DNA of 64,000 nucleotides from Metaphire vulgaris (lineage: Eukaryota; Annelida; Clitellata; Crassiclitellata; Megascolecidae): assembly GCA_018105865.1 (NCBI GenBank), contig JACLAT010000044.1:372001-436000 (forward strand), read 5' to 3'. A program made the position numbers and the translations under genes. A model generated the notes under the pieces. The model was not told where the DNA came from. It was given only the letters and a program-made list of their open reading frames with translations, and did not search any database. Below are positions 10,592 through 21,123 of this stretch, one piece after another (position 1 is the first letter of the stretch; the number at the start of each line of letters is the position of its first letter).

Positions 10592-10802
10592 CTGGCGACT
10601 CGCTGAACAAGTGAACGCCAGGCGTGGGTCGGCGACTCGCTGCACAAATGAACGCCGATGGGTATAGCTCTCTGTAGCTGACGACTCGCCGAACCGGTGA
10701 ACGTCGATAGTACTATCTATATAGCCCGGCGACTCGCTGAACAAGTGAACGCCGGAAGTATTATCTTAGTGGCCGACGACTCTTTGAACAAGTGAACGTC
10801 GA
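10592..10802 (+). repeat. Five 30-nt hairpin units with covarying stems
   Basis: Units at 10592-10621, 10629-10658, 10678-10707, 10726-10755 and 10773-10802, each exactly 30 nt. Each has a 6-nt left arm, ACT, a 9-nt centre, usually AGT, then GAA and a 6-nt right arm. The arms pair: CTGGCG/CGCCAG, TCGGCG/CGCCGA, CTGACG/CGTCGA, CCGGCG/CGCCGG, CCGACG/CGTCGA. When position 4 changes from G to A, its partner changes from C to T. Positions 1 and 2 also change partly in step. The 7-19-bp spacers are not conserved. Conserved loops plus compensatory arms point to selection on structure rather than simple tandem duplication. Confidence 0.85.
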
Positions 10803-11082
10803 CTCGACAGTATTGTGGAGGAATTTGAGCTTGCCTGTTTCGGCGTGTTTTGCCGCGTGTTCTTATACGCGTTGATATTGATTAATGATTTCTATATAGC
10901 GACGCTTCACAGTTCAGTCGCTAGAGTGTTGTGCCATAGCATTTGACTATAGAGTTGATCGTTTTCAGTGATCGATATTAGTTAATAATTAATAATAATT
11001 AAGTTAGCGAATCTTTAGCTATAATTCGTATACCAATAATTGACAATAATTCAACAGTAGTTACCTATAAAATATTCAGTAG

Positions 11083-11361
11083 ATGGCGCTTTTCGTTTCA
11101 AAATGCCAAATGATTTTTAAGTGGTGCAATAGCAAACCTTTTTATCGTAAGGACCTAGGGTCTTATATCCAGGCCCATGAGAGCCAATGCAGTTCGGTTG
11201 TGTGGGCTTTTCAGCAAGCCTCTGAGAACGACCGAATCAGGTTGGAACCGTGTTCCGACCGTCTCAGTTTTGACTCAGAGATAGTTGGCCGTCTTGCCGC
11301 CAAGACGCCTCCAGTCTGCCACCTTGCCGCCAAGGTGCTCCGGTTTGGCCGGCATACATGA
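11083..11361 (+). CDS. Hypothetical 92-residue frame
   Basis: Starts at the first ATG after the hairpin leader (MALFVSKC). The N-terminal part has a spacing of Cys and His (C8, C15, H32, C35) with FYRKDLGSYIQAHE between, loosely like a decayed C2H2-type finger. The rest is Leu/Ala/Arg-rich without motifs. No homologue recognised. It could be the N-terminus of a gag-like protein truncated by the following tandem repeat, or chance. Confidence 0.3.
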   Translation: MALFVSKCQMIFKWCNSKPFYRKDLGSYIQAHESQCSSVVWAFQQASENDRIRLEPCSDRLSFDSEIVGRLAAKTPPVCHLAAKVLRFGRHT

Positions 11362-11370
11362 CATCTACTA

Positions 11371-11580
11371 CAGGGGTCGCATACCCTAGCTCGAAGTGAC
11401 GCGTAGTCACAACTCAACACGGCCACCGTGCCTGCTCGAAGTAGCGCGTAACTACAACTCAACATACACCACAACAGGGGTCGCATACCCTAGCTCGAAG
11501 TGGCGTGTAGTCACAACTCAAACACGGCCACTGTGCCCGCTCGAAGAGGCGCGTAGTCTCAATTCAGCATTACAATCATT
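11371..11580. repeat. 104-bp tandem repeat, two copies
   Basis: CAGGGGTCGCATACCCTAG begins at 11371 and again at 11475. Each unit contains two further internal sub-repeats of the form GCTCGAAGT-GCG-GTAG-CACAACTCAA. Confidence 0.85.
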
Positions 11581-11689
11581 GACTTAATTGTCACCGATGG
11601 CTGGTAGCCACCTCGTGACCTCGAAGTGTTTCACTTCGGGTTTTGAAACAAAAGATAAAAATAGCTTAGGAAGATTTGTCCTTCAGACG

Positions 11690-12310
11690 GATATATCTGC
11701 GGATAAGTCTTTAAAGACTTGCAGACATATCTTTGCCTAGATTGCCTTAGAGGAATTAATTGAGATCTAATACTCTGCAGATATCTCTGCGGATTAAGTG
11801 GTTGTATTTGTTTGCAGACTTATTTGACTGTTTTATTGCCTGTAGGAACTGAGTATTCTGCGAACATTTGCGCAGATAGATACGCTTTATAATTGAGCAT
11901 TGCATAACCGTATATCATTGTTGATAGAAGCTATTTGCTCTGCAGATATTCACGCAGATATGTCTGCGGATAAAGTTTTATGTTTGCTTGCCGATTGATT
12001 GACTATTGAGATATATCCGTGCCAGCATAATTGCACGATTAATTGAAGACTGTTTTGATCCGCGAGTATTCACGCGGATACTGTATTAACTCTTGCATAT
12101 GGAACTATTTCATTTCACGGAAGATATCCGCAGAACTATTAATTAAATTGCTCTTTATGTTGAATCAAACTGTATTATAATCAAGTGTTGTATATTCACA
12201 AGCAAGTCCATCCATATATCAGGGTGGGGACCTATATATATATGTTTCGGACTCAAATTTCTCTTCCCGCCTGAAAAATCTTACCTCGATCATTTCGGAA
12301 ACATATCCGC
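11690..12310 (+). repeat. Cluster of short hairpins with 8-nt loops
   Basis: Repeated GCAGATA / ATCTGC / ATCCGC motifs. The clearest units are TCTGCG-8nt-CGCAGA (11857-11876), TCTGCA-8nt-CGCAGA (11939-11958) and ATCCGCG-8nt-CGCGGAT (12058-12079), with loops AACATTTG, GATATTCA and AGTATTCA. A C-G pair in one replaces a T-A pair in the others. A 16-bp palindrome AAGTCTTTAAAGACTT lies near 11708. Confidence 0.65.
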
Positions 12311-12390
12311 GGAGATTGTCCGTTGCCATAAGGGATTAAAAGAGAAGTTTTCGTCACAGTATTATATTTGAACAAGTGTACGTCGACAGT

Positions 12391-13650
12391 ATTATTCCTT
12401 GTGGCCTACCAACCTGTATTCTGTATTTGAGGTTTGAATGTAAGTGTACCACAATTCAAGGCTGTTCTGAATGTTGAATATCGTTGTTCTCAATGAACTA
12501 TCAAAAGGAATATCTGAGTTGTGCCTGACATTGGGTAACCGGGTCGAACTGGACTGCGACCCCACACGACAACACACATTCGTACGGACGTAGGTGATCA
12601 GCATACATCACCCGAACCCCCGTTCCGCCACAATAGCATTGTCAACAATTCTCCAAAAATAAGAATTTTTAACGTTGTGATCCGCTTAGGTACCGAAAAG
12701 AGTAGATAAGGCCCACCACGCGAAATGCTTGGGAACCACTGACCTAGTGCAATAACTACTGCAATTATTTGTTCATCTTTATAAAAGTATGTGCTTTCAA
12801 ATTTTCTGCCAGTCTGTTTCACTTGGCACTGGTCTCTGCACACAAAGAATATTCCGCAACAATGCTTCAGAGGCTGTGAATGACAGCAGGTACTCTGCCA
12901 TAGGAGCCTACATTGGAAGCGTTCACTGCCGTTCAACATAAGACCATTCTGCTTGAGTCAATTACTGTACCTGAGCATGCTACTGCTTGCTGTCATCTGA
13001 ATGTCATTGTTGTTGCTTTACAGATGAGTACTCGAGCACTACCTCACTGTACCTCAGCATATTCTGATATAGCAGCAAAAATCTGTTTGCTTTGTATATC
13101 TGAAGGAACTAGACTTAAATTCCCCAGGAGAGAGGTTGACTCAGTTTGAGCTTACGATCTTTAAGGAGTCTGATGCTTGGGCGGAATAGCGCGATTAAAT
13201 GGATCAGTGCAAAATAGCGCGAAACCTAAAACAATCTACTACGGTAGAGGATAGGCGCTGGAATAGGATACAAGACAAAGTAGATTGCTTATGTGTTAAT
13301 CAATCTTGTGACTTCAGACGCAGCTGGTAGTCGGAAAGCATCTAATCTTATTCTACCACCCATTCTTAGAAAATCTAAGCAGGGAAAATTAATTTGCACT
13401 ATCAGCGACAAATCAATAACAAACCGGTCTGATTATATTATAATTAATTGGCGCGAGAAAGTAGGACTTGGCTTTAACTTGTTCAGATATTCTTTTTTTC
13501 TGCAATGCACCGATTAAACTGAAATAGTGTGGTCACAGCTATAGATGCGCCAATGCGTTAAAAATAGACAGGCTCTAGCCGTCTTCAAATTTCTGCAGTC
13601 TTCAATTTTTCAGTTAAACTTCTTAGATGCGAGTTAGAATGCAGCAGATA
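12391..13650. other. Mostly unassigned; one hAT end
   Basis: A solitary hAT-type right end, GCTTGGGAACCACTG, ends at about 12742, with no matching left end in the 350 bp before it. Open frames at 12598-12939 (-) and 12913-13149 (+) have no recognisable domain, and I do not call them genes. Confidence 0.35.
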
Positions 13651-14326
13651 TCTATAATATTAAGATCCTGGTTCTGTATGTCTCTCTGTTACCTTCAAGC
13701 GTTCTGATTGGTTGACTATTGGTAGACGGTTTAGTCCTTACGTCGCGATGCGTTGGTGGGCGAGCGTTTGACGAAGCCTACGTTTAATTGTTCTGTCAAC
13801 GTCGCGATGCCTTGGTGGGCGAGAAGCGTACGTTCAATTGTTCATTGCAGCGTCATAAGTGTACAACGTCGCGAGGTTGGAGGGCGAGCGTTTGACGAAG
13901 CGTACGTTTAATTGTTCTGTCAACGTCGCGATGCGTTGGTGGGCGATGTTCGAAGACGACGTTGCTATTGGTAACCAAACGGTTTAGTCGAAGAAGCGTT
14001 CGACGAAGCGTACGTTCAATTGTTCATTGCAGCGTCATAATGTGTACAACGCCGCGATGCGTTGGTGGGCGTAGCTTGAGGAAGTTGCGCAATTTTAACG
14101 TAAACAAAAATACGTGTACAGCGTCACAAATGGCCACAGTTGCGTGATTTTAACGTACATAGGCCTAATTATTACGTGGCGCAGAGCTTGGCTAGATGGC
14201 GTATGTACATGCATTGAAATGTTGTTCAGCATTAATTCAATGATTGGGTATTAGGTATTGGTATTGGATTAGTATCATCCTGCACTGCGAGCGAAGCGAG
14301 CGCGAGCAAAGCGAGTATCTTTCTAG
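13651..14326 (+). mobile_element. Non-autonomous Helitron-like element
   Basis: Begins TCTATAATATTAAGATCC directly after an A and ends ...GTATCTTTCTAG directly before a T, the A|TC...CTRR|T arrangement of Helitrons. The interior has three to four imperfect repeats of AACGTCGCGATGCGTTGGTGGGCG and GAAGCGTACGTT. A second, inverted copy shares the 5' 60 bp and the GCGTACGTT repeats (19791-21775). The region before CTAG (GCGAGCGAAGCGAGCGCGAGC) does not form the usual perfect hairpin, so confidence is moderate. Confidence 0.6.
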
Positions 14327-14446
14327 TAAATAGTATTAAATGCCATCTGAATTCAATGACAAACCGAACCCAAAGTGACTAGCAGGTATGTGTAAAAACT
14401 ATGGTCTCATATACAATGTAGTATAAGTTTTGTTTTTCTCGATCAG

Positions 14447-14607
14447 GACGAATACAAGCGATGTATGCGAAGGCAGAGGTACCTGTGTCTGTGATCAGTG
14501 TTCCTGCGATCCAATATCCACGAAAGATGCGTTCAGACGCTACACTGGCGCATACTGTGAATGCAATAATTTCAACTGCCCTAGCGCCAACGGCAATTTG
14601 TGTGGAG
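14447..14607 (+). CDS. Integrin beta-like exon 1 of 5 here (I-EGF2)
   Basis: Integrin beta chains pair with alpha chains as cell-surface adhesion receptors; their stalk holds four cysteine-rich I-EGF modules. This exon follows a pyrimidine-rich acceptor (TTTTTCTCGATCAG) and ends at GAG|GTACGT. It reads TNTSDVCEGRGTCVCDQCSC, then GAYCECNNFNCP and NGNLCG. The nine cysteines and the Y/F-C-E-C-x-N-F-x-C block match I-EGF2 of integrin beta. The exon starts on the third base of a codon, so an upstream exon exists, presumably beyond the window or hidden in the preceding 14 kb. Exons 1-5 keep a continuous frame of about 194 residues. Confidence 0.9.
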
Positions 14608-15357
14608 GTACGTAAATCTCTGAATGAGAAACTACTTAGAAATACGGCATGATGTTCTGAAAAATCGCTTCTATCATAATGGAAATAACCAAAAACTGAC
14701 CACATCAATAATAACTGTTGAATGTGCCCCATTTCATTTGACCTGGTTTATTTATTTTAAGGATTATCTGTAGCCTAATGCGATCTATAAGTTTATGCGG
14801 CAAAACGCCAAAATGTGAAGTAAGATAAGGCGATGGGCAAATAATCGCCAGCTTAATAAATGCATTCGAAAAATGTTATAAATTTCAGATCCAGCAACAC
14901 TGCCCGTCATCAAACAAATTAAGTGATTGCTTGATAGCAGATCTGTCTAAAATAGTGTAGGTCACAACTGCTGTTTTTGCCAAAGCATCGCTGTTTAGAA
15001 AACACAAAAAATAAATACACCAGGACTTCCAAATAGAGAAAAAGATTAGGCCTTATGCGACAAAGAATCCTGATAATGTTTGCAGTTGATTAGATTATGT
15101 TTAAATGTACGGTTACCTGAACTTACCACTGTATCACAGGGTTTTTTGCCCATGGCAACTTACCATACTGGTGTCCATCCGGGACACTGGCAACGTCGAT
15201 GTCCATGTCCATGGATCACGGATTAACTTTTTCTGAGGTCGCGCCCCTTAAATCGAAACATTGCCACCTCGCAGTCTTAAATATTTCGTAAATCTTTGAT
15301 CATATCCATACGTTTTTCTCCAGTATTTCCTTCCAACTTTGGGTGCTACATTATAAT
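14608..15357. other. Intron sequence, no element recognised
   Basis: Start of the intron of about 4.5 kb between integrin exons. A+T-rich, no repeat shared with the rest of the window and no coding signal. Confidence 0.6.
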
Positions 15358-16245
15358 AATAATGTGATTTAAGTGGTTTAGGAGGCCAAGTAAGCCTGTG
15401 TGAAAACCACTGATGTATCTGCATTCAATAACCTAGTTTATCGAGATAGCCTTTGAATCCGTTGACTGTTTCAACTGTCACTCCCACCTCGTCCAAACTG
15501 TACCATTTGTCCACAACCCTTGCAATAAAATTTTTTTTTCTTGGACCAACCCTCTGCTTAAACAATTTGCGTTTGTGCCCTCTTGTGCTGCTATAGTGTG
15601 CCAATGTAAAGAATCGATCGTATGGCACATCTACTTTTCCAGTCATTATTTTGTGTGTTTTCATCAAATCCCCCTCTCTCTTCTCCTTTCTAATGTTGTC
15701 AGTCCACAAAATTGAAGTCTTTTTTCGTAGCTTAAATTATGGCACCCATTGACCATCGCCGTTGCTCGTTTTTGCACTTTTTCTAAAAGCTCTATATCTT
15801 TTTTCAAGAATGGATTCCATGCCTGAACACAGTATTCTAGATGGGGCCTTACTAATGACTTATAAAGTTTAATGATTATCTCTTTGTCACGGCTCACTAT
15901 TGTCCTTTTCACCATTCCCAACATTTGGTTTCCCTTTTTTGCTGCCTCCATGCATTGGTGAGATGGATTCATACTTCTATGGATGATTATCCCCAAGTGT
16001 CTTTATTTATCTGTTGTGGTTAGAACCTTTCCCCCTAAAGAATATTAATTACCATTATTAGATTTCCCAACATGCATTACAGAACATTTATCAATATTGA
16101 AAAGCATCTGCCAGTCCACAGACCACTGAAACAATTTCCTAAGATCTTCTTGTAAAATTTTTGCATCACCCTTCGAGTCTATATTTCTGCATATCTTTGT
16201 ATCATCGGCAAACTTTTAAATTTTGGACAGTAATCCCTCATCGAT

Positions 16246-16307
<62 letters not shown>

Positions 16308-16605
16308 AGCAATGGTCCAAGCACTGAGCCTTGAGGCACACCACTAAATTGCGAATTGCGCCCATTGTGAATGGCCTCTCCTAATGCCAACCTTCTGTCT
16401 TCTTCCCTTCAACCAATTTTCAATCCATCTGAGAATATTCCCCCTTAATCCACAGGACTTCGGTTTGGCAGCCAGCCTTATGTGGGGTACTTTATTAAAA
16501 GCTTTGGCAAAATCTAAATATATTGTCTTTGGCAAGTATATTGTCAAGGCAAGTATGCCTTGCCCTCATCTAGCTTATCAAAGCCCTCCTCCAAAATTGT
16601 CATTC
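15358..16605 (-). mobile_element. CR1-like LINE, second minus-strand copy
   Basis: Very similar to 6033-7690: same 3' end (AAATCACATTATTATTATAATG read on the - strand), same C-terminal frame (15425-15709), same YEKRLQFCGLTTLERRRERG block (15664-15996), and YLDFAKAFNKVPHIRL near 16500. The RT core is broken by a (TA)n array at about 16247-16300, and the FADD region is frameshifted (ADDT preceded by a stop). The 5' end is truncated around 16605. Confidence 0.88.
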
Positions 16606-16639
16606 TTCGTTTTTCAGCTGCATCGGTAATCTTTATATC

Positions 16640-16740
16640 TTGACCATGCACGTTGTCGACAGCGCCTTTGATTTTGGCCTTCGCTATGCTACGGTGCTAT
16701 GGAAGTTTGCCTAGTTCAATACAATACAATCAGTAAAGTG
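16640..16740 (+). mobile_element. L2-like LINE 3' tail
   Basis: The motif GCGCCTTTGATTTTGGCCTTCGCTATGCTACGGTGCTAT followed by an (AATAC)n tail (motif spans about 16652-16690) is the 3' UTR signature shared by the L2-like copies ending at 25322, 37925, 52610, 53745 and 59745. Confidence 0.7.
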
Positions 16741-16924
16741 GTATCATGTATTTTTACGAGCTGAGGCAAATCAGAACGGTTTTTGCATCTCTATCCACAG
16801 AGGCCGCCAAGACGTTAGGTCATTCAATGATCTGCACCAAATTAGACACTGATTACTGAACCTAGCACCATCGATCAGATATTCACCCTGAGGCAGCTGG
16901 CAGAGAAAAACATATAATTCAGTT

Positions 16925-18044
16925 CAAGCTTCTATTTATGCTACATCGACTTCAGGAAAGCCTTCGACAGTGTACAGAGAGAAGGACTTTGGCGATCCAT
17001 TAGACACTTCGGTTACCCTGAGAAGAATGTAAGGGTTATAGAATCCATGAACTCTGACTCAATAAGCGCTCTCAAAATAAACAGCACACTGAGCGATTGG
17101 TTTGATACAATTGTTGGCGTCCTCCGAGGCTGCGTGCTGTCCCCTATGCTCCTCAACATTCTTTTAGAACTCGTTATTGCAAGAGGTCTACATGGTGTTA
17201 GCACGGAAGTTACTGTTAGTGGACAAATTGCAAACAACTTACGATACGCCGATGACATTGCTGCTTTAACAACTCAACACAAGGACCTAATGTGGAATGT
17301 GAAATCTGTGGAATGCATATCTAAAGAGAGCAGCAGATAAGGGCATGAATATCAATACCACCAAAACACAGTTTCAACACACAGCGAACCGACCAAAAAG
17401 CTTCTCTGTTGTTATATAAATGGGGCACCTTTGAAACAAGTCAAACAGTTCATATACCTGGGAGGAGTCATTGACGAAACTGAAAGATCAGACAAGGATG
17501 TTTAAAGGCGGATCGGCTTAGCTTGCAACGTGATGAGAATGATGCAGAAGATATGGCAAAGTAATAGCATCACCCTTACAAAAAAATCAGAATCAACAAG
17601 GTGCTTGTCTTAAGTGTCCTTTTGTACAATTCTGAGATATGGACATTGACAGATTAACTTGGAAGGAAGCTCGCATGCTTGCTAATGACTTGCCTCAGGA
17701 CGGGTTTCTAGAAGACAGCACATACGCAACACTGACACTAGAAGCTTCACAAATATGCACACAACTGTAGTGGATCGAATTCGGTTAGAAAGGCTGAGAT
17801 ACTTCGGCCATGTTAAACGCATGAATTTCAACCGTTGACCATATCTGACCCTTTGCCCATGGGCAAAGACCTTAAAGGACGCCCAAGAAAACGTTGGACT
17901 GACAACATAAAATCGGACTGTGAAACCCTGAACCTCAGTCTCACCGAACCCAGCAGATATGCTAACAACCGCTCGGAATGGAAATCCTTGTTAAAGCTGT
18001 CAGAGCGTGCCTATGCATCGCCAGCACAGTGTTGTCGTTGTTGT

Positions 18045-18091
<47 letters not shown>
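16925..18091 (+). mobile_element. LINE fragment with YIDFRKAF-type RT, TGA-repeat tail
   Basis: RT motif A reads CYIDFRKAFDSVQREGLWRS (about 16940-17000), motif B GVLRGCVLSPMLLNI (with R for the usual Q), and motif C LRYADDIAAL (about 17240). Further on, broken frames give SETWTLTD-like, LERLRYFGHVKRM and KRWTDNIKSDCETLNLSL blocks typical of the C-terminus of this LINE type. The tail is (TGA)n at 18041-18091. It is full of stops and frameshifts. It differs from the CR1-like and L2-like copies; I do not commit to a clade. Confidence 0.8.
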
Positions 18092-18092
<1 letters not shown>

Positions 18093-18104
18093 GCACCGGA
18101 GACA

Positions 18105-18550
18105 CAAATACGGAGACTGCAGTCAGTCCAACACGCAGCTGCTCGTTTCGTCACCACCGCTTCGCGGCGGCAGCATATTTCTCCTATTCTCCACGGTCTG
18201 CAATGGCTGCCAGTTAAGCAACGCATAGAAGTTCAAAGTCACCTCTCTTAGTCGACAAATGCCTGCGTGAAAACGCACCCGGATATTTGACTCAGGACTG
18301 TCAACTTGTTCGACAAACACAAAGATCCATAGGACTTCGATCCAAGCACACTCGGTGACTGGTCACATCGAGGATTCATAGTAGACTTGGTGATCGCACC
18401 TTCAAGGTTATTGGACCTCGGAGTTGGAACGCTCTCCCGACAGCTATACGTGATCAGGCGGTCTCACGCTCAATGTATCTTACCGATCTTAAGACGTTTT
18501 ACTTTAACGTAACAGCAGCGGCGCATTAGTAAATGCGCCTCGTAAATGTG
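18105..18550 (+). mobile_element. L2/CR1-type LINE 3' end
   Basis: A nearly continuous frame gives AAARFVTTASRRQHI, LHGLQWLPVKQRIEFKVTSL and LGDRTFKVIGPRSWNALPTA. This is the conserved RT C-terminal segment of L2-type elements (LHWLPV-QRI-FK... GDR-F-V-GPR-WN-LP). It begins right after the TGA array and ends at the tetranucleotide array. Confidence 0.85.
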
Positions 18551-18552
18551 AT

Positions 18553-18957
<405 letters not shown>

Positions 18958-19069
18958 ATATCTATCTATCTAAGATCTAGCGCCTACTAACCCATCACTC
19001 CTGTAATTGTTTGCTATTTGACCATTACTGAATTTATGCTTTTTAATTTGAAGAGCTTTTTGTGTTCAG

Positions 19070-19179
19070 GAACGGATCGAGGTGATTGTGTGTGCGGTAA
19101 ATGCCGATGCAAGCCAGGATATAATGGAACTAGTTGCGACTGCTCAACAGACGTAACCCCGTGCAAAGATTCAAAAGGA
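19070..19179 (+). CDS. Integrin beta-like exon 2 of 5 here (I-EGF3)
   Basis: Acceptor TTTTTGTGTTCAG precedes the exon. It completes the split codon from exon 1 and reads GTDRGDCVCGKCRCKPGYNG, then TSCDCSTDVTPCKDSKG. This matches I-EGF3 (C-x-C-G-x-C-x-C...G-x-x-C-x-C-S...C). The donor is chosen at GGA|GTTGGT because only this phase joins exon 3 in frame and gives the right cysteine spacing (C-K-D-S-K-G-E-L-C). The nearby, better-looking GTTG|GTATTT would run into a stop. GTTGGT is a poor donor, so a missed mini-exon cannot be excluded. Confidence 0.85.
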
Positions 19180-19199
19180 GTTGGTATTTCCAGTACAAA

Positions 19200-19713
19200 C
19201 TAAAATCATTAAAACAATTGCATAACAATGTGTTGGTTGACATCGATGTCTTAAACAGCTAAAGCTAGGGCGCCACGGAAGGTTTTTAAACGAGCGATTT
19301 CACGTGCCCGCATAGACCGCCTGAGTGAAGCCGTAGGCTAATGGGTGATGGGCCACGCGCATACAGTGAGCGCCTGGTGAGTGTGTGTGGGGGGGGGTCG
19401 AGTGGTACACGTTGTTTCACGAGACTTCGAAATAACTGTATCTGGCGTTCATTCCACAAAGTGCATTCGGATTCACCAAACAATCAGGCGCGACTTCAAC
19501 CATCAGGGCGCAAAAACGATTGTAAACAAAACAAATTTCTACGTTTTTGTATAAAAATAGCGAATTACAAAAGCGAGTTCAACTTAATAATTCTAAGCGA
19601 GGTGGATTCCCGTACGATTTAATGAGATAATCGTACTGACGAGTACAAAGACCGACAAGAAGCCGTTGATATGGATTGAAATAACTGAAAAAGTGCAGAT
19701 CACTCCAAATACG

Positions 19714-19715
<2 letters not shown>
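19200..19715. other. Intron sequence, nothing recognised
   Basis: Open frames on both strands here (for example 19341-19622) lack domains and splice context. I see no repeat until the TA array. Confidence 0.5.

Positions 19716-19786
<71 letters not shown>
19716..19786. repeat. (TA)n microsatellite
   Basis: About 68 bp of alternating TA adjoining the Helitron-like segment. Confidence 0.97.
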
Positions 19787-19789
<3 letters not shown>

Positions 19790-19790
19790 T

Positions 19791-19828
19791 AAGCGTACGT
19801 TGCAGCTCTGAAGCTGCAACGTACGCTT
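19791..19828. repeat. 17-bp-arm perfect hairpin
   Basis: AAGCGTACGTTGCAGCT (19791-19807) and its exact complement (19812-19828) with a 4-nt loop CTGA. The arm is the same GCGTACGTTGCAGC repeat found throughout the surrounding Helitron-like element. Confidence 0.92.
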
Positions 19829-20084
19829 TTAAATCAAACGCTTCGCGTGGCCTAGAGGTGGGTCGATTAATCGAAAGCGAAATCGAAATCGCGATTTTTG
19901 GAAAACCGAAATCGAAATCAACACGATTATTAAATAAATCGAAATAATCGATAATCGTCGAAAAAATAATCGAAATCGCGATTAATTTTTGATTATTCCC
20001 GTAAGTTATATTATACAATATTTCCGATTCAAAGAAATATCAATTTACCGTTGATTATCAGATTTTCATTTAAAATGGATTCAA

Positions 20085-20425
20085 CAGCGTCTAAAGACAG
20101 GTACCATCTTTCTGGGTTTGACAGCAGCTTTGGATACGGTGTGTCAGGTGGGTTTAATGTACAAACTCTCGCTCAACTTGCCACCCTGGTTCTGTCAACT
20201 TGTGGAATTACTCATCTCTGACAGACGGCTCTGAGTTCACTTGGGAGAAAAAAACCTGGAAACGTCAGCGAAACGGTCTAACACAGTGTTCAGTTCTAGC
20301 ACCTATGTTATTCAATTTGTAGGCTTATAGGCCTACAAACGAGTTACCTTATACCATCAGTAGAAAGTTGGATACGCTGACGATATCGGTCTTGCCACCC
20401 AGGCTCGATCCTTTAATTAAGGAGA
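20085..20425 (+). pseudogene. Captured RT fragment inside the hAT, copy 1
   Basis: Frame-shifted version of the fragment better preserved at 54775-55109. Recognisable blocks are the leucine-rich stretch after motif A, RQRNGLTQCSVLAPMLFNL (motif B region) and GYADDIGLATQARSF (motif C). More decayed than copy 2, with an extra insertion (AAAAAACC) and several stops. Confidence 0.75.
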
Positions 20426-20433
20426 TTGAAGAC

Positions 20434-21123
20434 CAGTGTTATTTCTAGAATTGTGAATTGGGGTGGGGTGTCGGGAAAATCTGGGGTGTGTTTATTTCTA
20501 GGATTGTAGGATTGTGAATTTGGGGGTGTCGGGAAAATCTGGGGGTGTCGAAATTTGGAAGTCTCTACCGAAAAAGGCTGACAAGCAAAAAACGATATAG
20601 AGACTCACAAACACTGACAAGCAAAAAAAGTCATCCGAGGATAAAAGTTGTGGGGTGTATTTCTCCATTTGGGGGCAGGCCCCTTCAGAGGCTGAAGGAG
20701 GCCCAGGCCAGTTGGAATTTCGAGGCCGCTCCTATCCTTCCCAACAATTAAAATTTTGACAAGCGAAAAAACGTAATCACCAATTTTGAGGACCGCAGAA
20801 TACCTTCCTAGCTTTCTCAAAATCCCAAAATTGTCAACAAGCAAAAAGGCCATCACCAAATTTTGAGGCCCCTTCTAGTAGTAGCTATTTAGCTTTCTAG
20901 CTCTCCCAGAATTCTAGACAAGGAAACAAAGGGAGGCCCCAAATGATGGAGGCCCGGGTCGAATGGCCCTCCTGGCCCCCCTCTGAATGGGCCTGTTTGG
21001 GGGTGTTCAGGGCTAATCAATATGCATTCTGTATGCATACCATTGTCACATTACCAAATTTTAGGAGGCGTCGACCTCAAATTGCGAGGTGTTCGGGGTG
21101 TTAGGGGTGTATAAATATCCCTG
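20434..21123. mobile_element. hAT nested inside the composite, copy 1
   Basis: Starts CAGTGTTATTTCTAG and ends TATAAATATCCCTG, flanked by TTGAAGAC (20426-20433 and 21124-21131), the same target site as the equivalent insertion in copy 2 (55102-55109). The interior has repeated TTGACAAGCAAAAA and GAGGCCC motifs. Confidence 0.9.

Larger units (their letters stand above)
9855..12390 (+). other. Unclassified repetitive element with structured leader
   Basis: A region with its own internal logic: a CCAAT/TATA promoter-like block (10003-10045), five hairpin units (10592-10802), a leader, a short open frame from 11083, a 104-bp tandem repeat (11371-11580) and a second hairpin family (11690-12310). 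A partial hairpin unit (GAACAAGTGTACGTCGACAG, about 12370) recurs at the right end, hinting at terminal repeats. The order promoter-leader-frame would suit a retroelement, but I find no RT, integrase, primer-binding site or clear LTR pair. Boundaries are approximate. Confidence 0.35.

Noticed and set aside
10592..10802. Resemblance to a CRISPR array (regular repeats with spacers)
   Set aside because: Repeats vary in their arms, spacers are 7-19 bp and the genome is eukaryotic.
9855..12390. Complete LTR retrotransposon
   Set aside because: No LTR pair, target duplication, primer site or pol motif could be found; only a partial repeated hairpin unit hints at terminal repeats.
12598..12939. Frame on the - strand considered as an upstream integrin exon
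   Set aside because: Wrong strand and no I-EGF cysteine pattern; part of it is a hAT terminus.
14379..14732. Frame opposite integrin exon 1
   Set aside because: Antisense shadow without domain; the + strand has splice signals and cysteine spacing.
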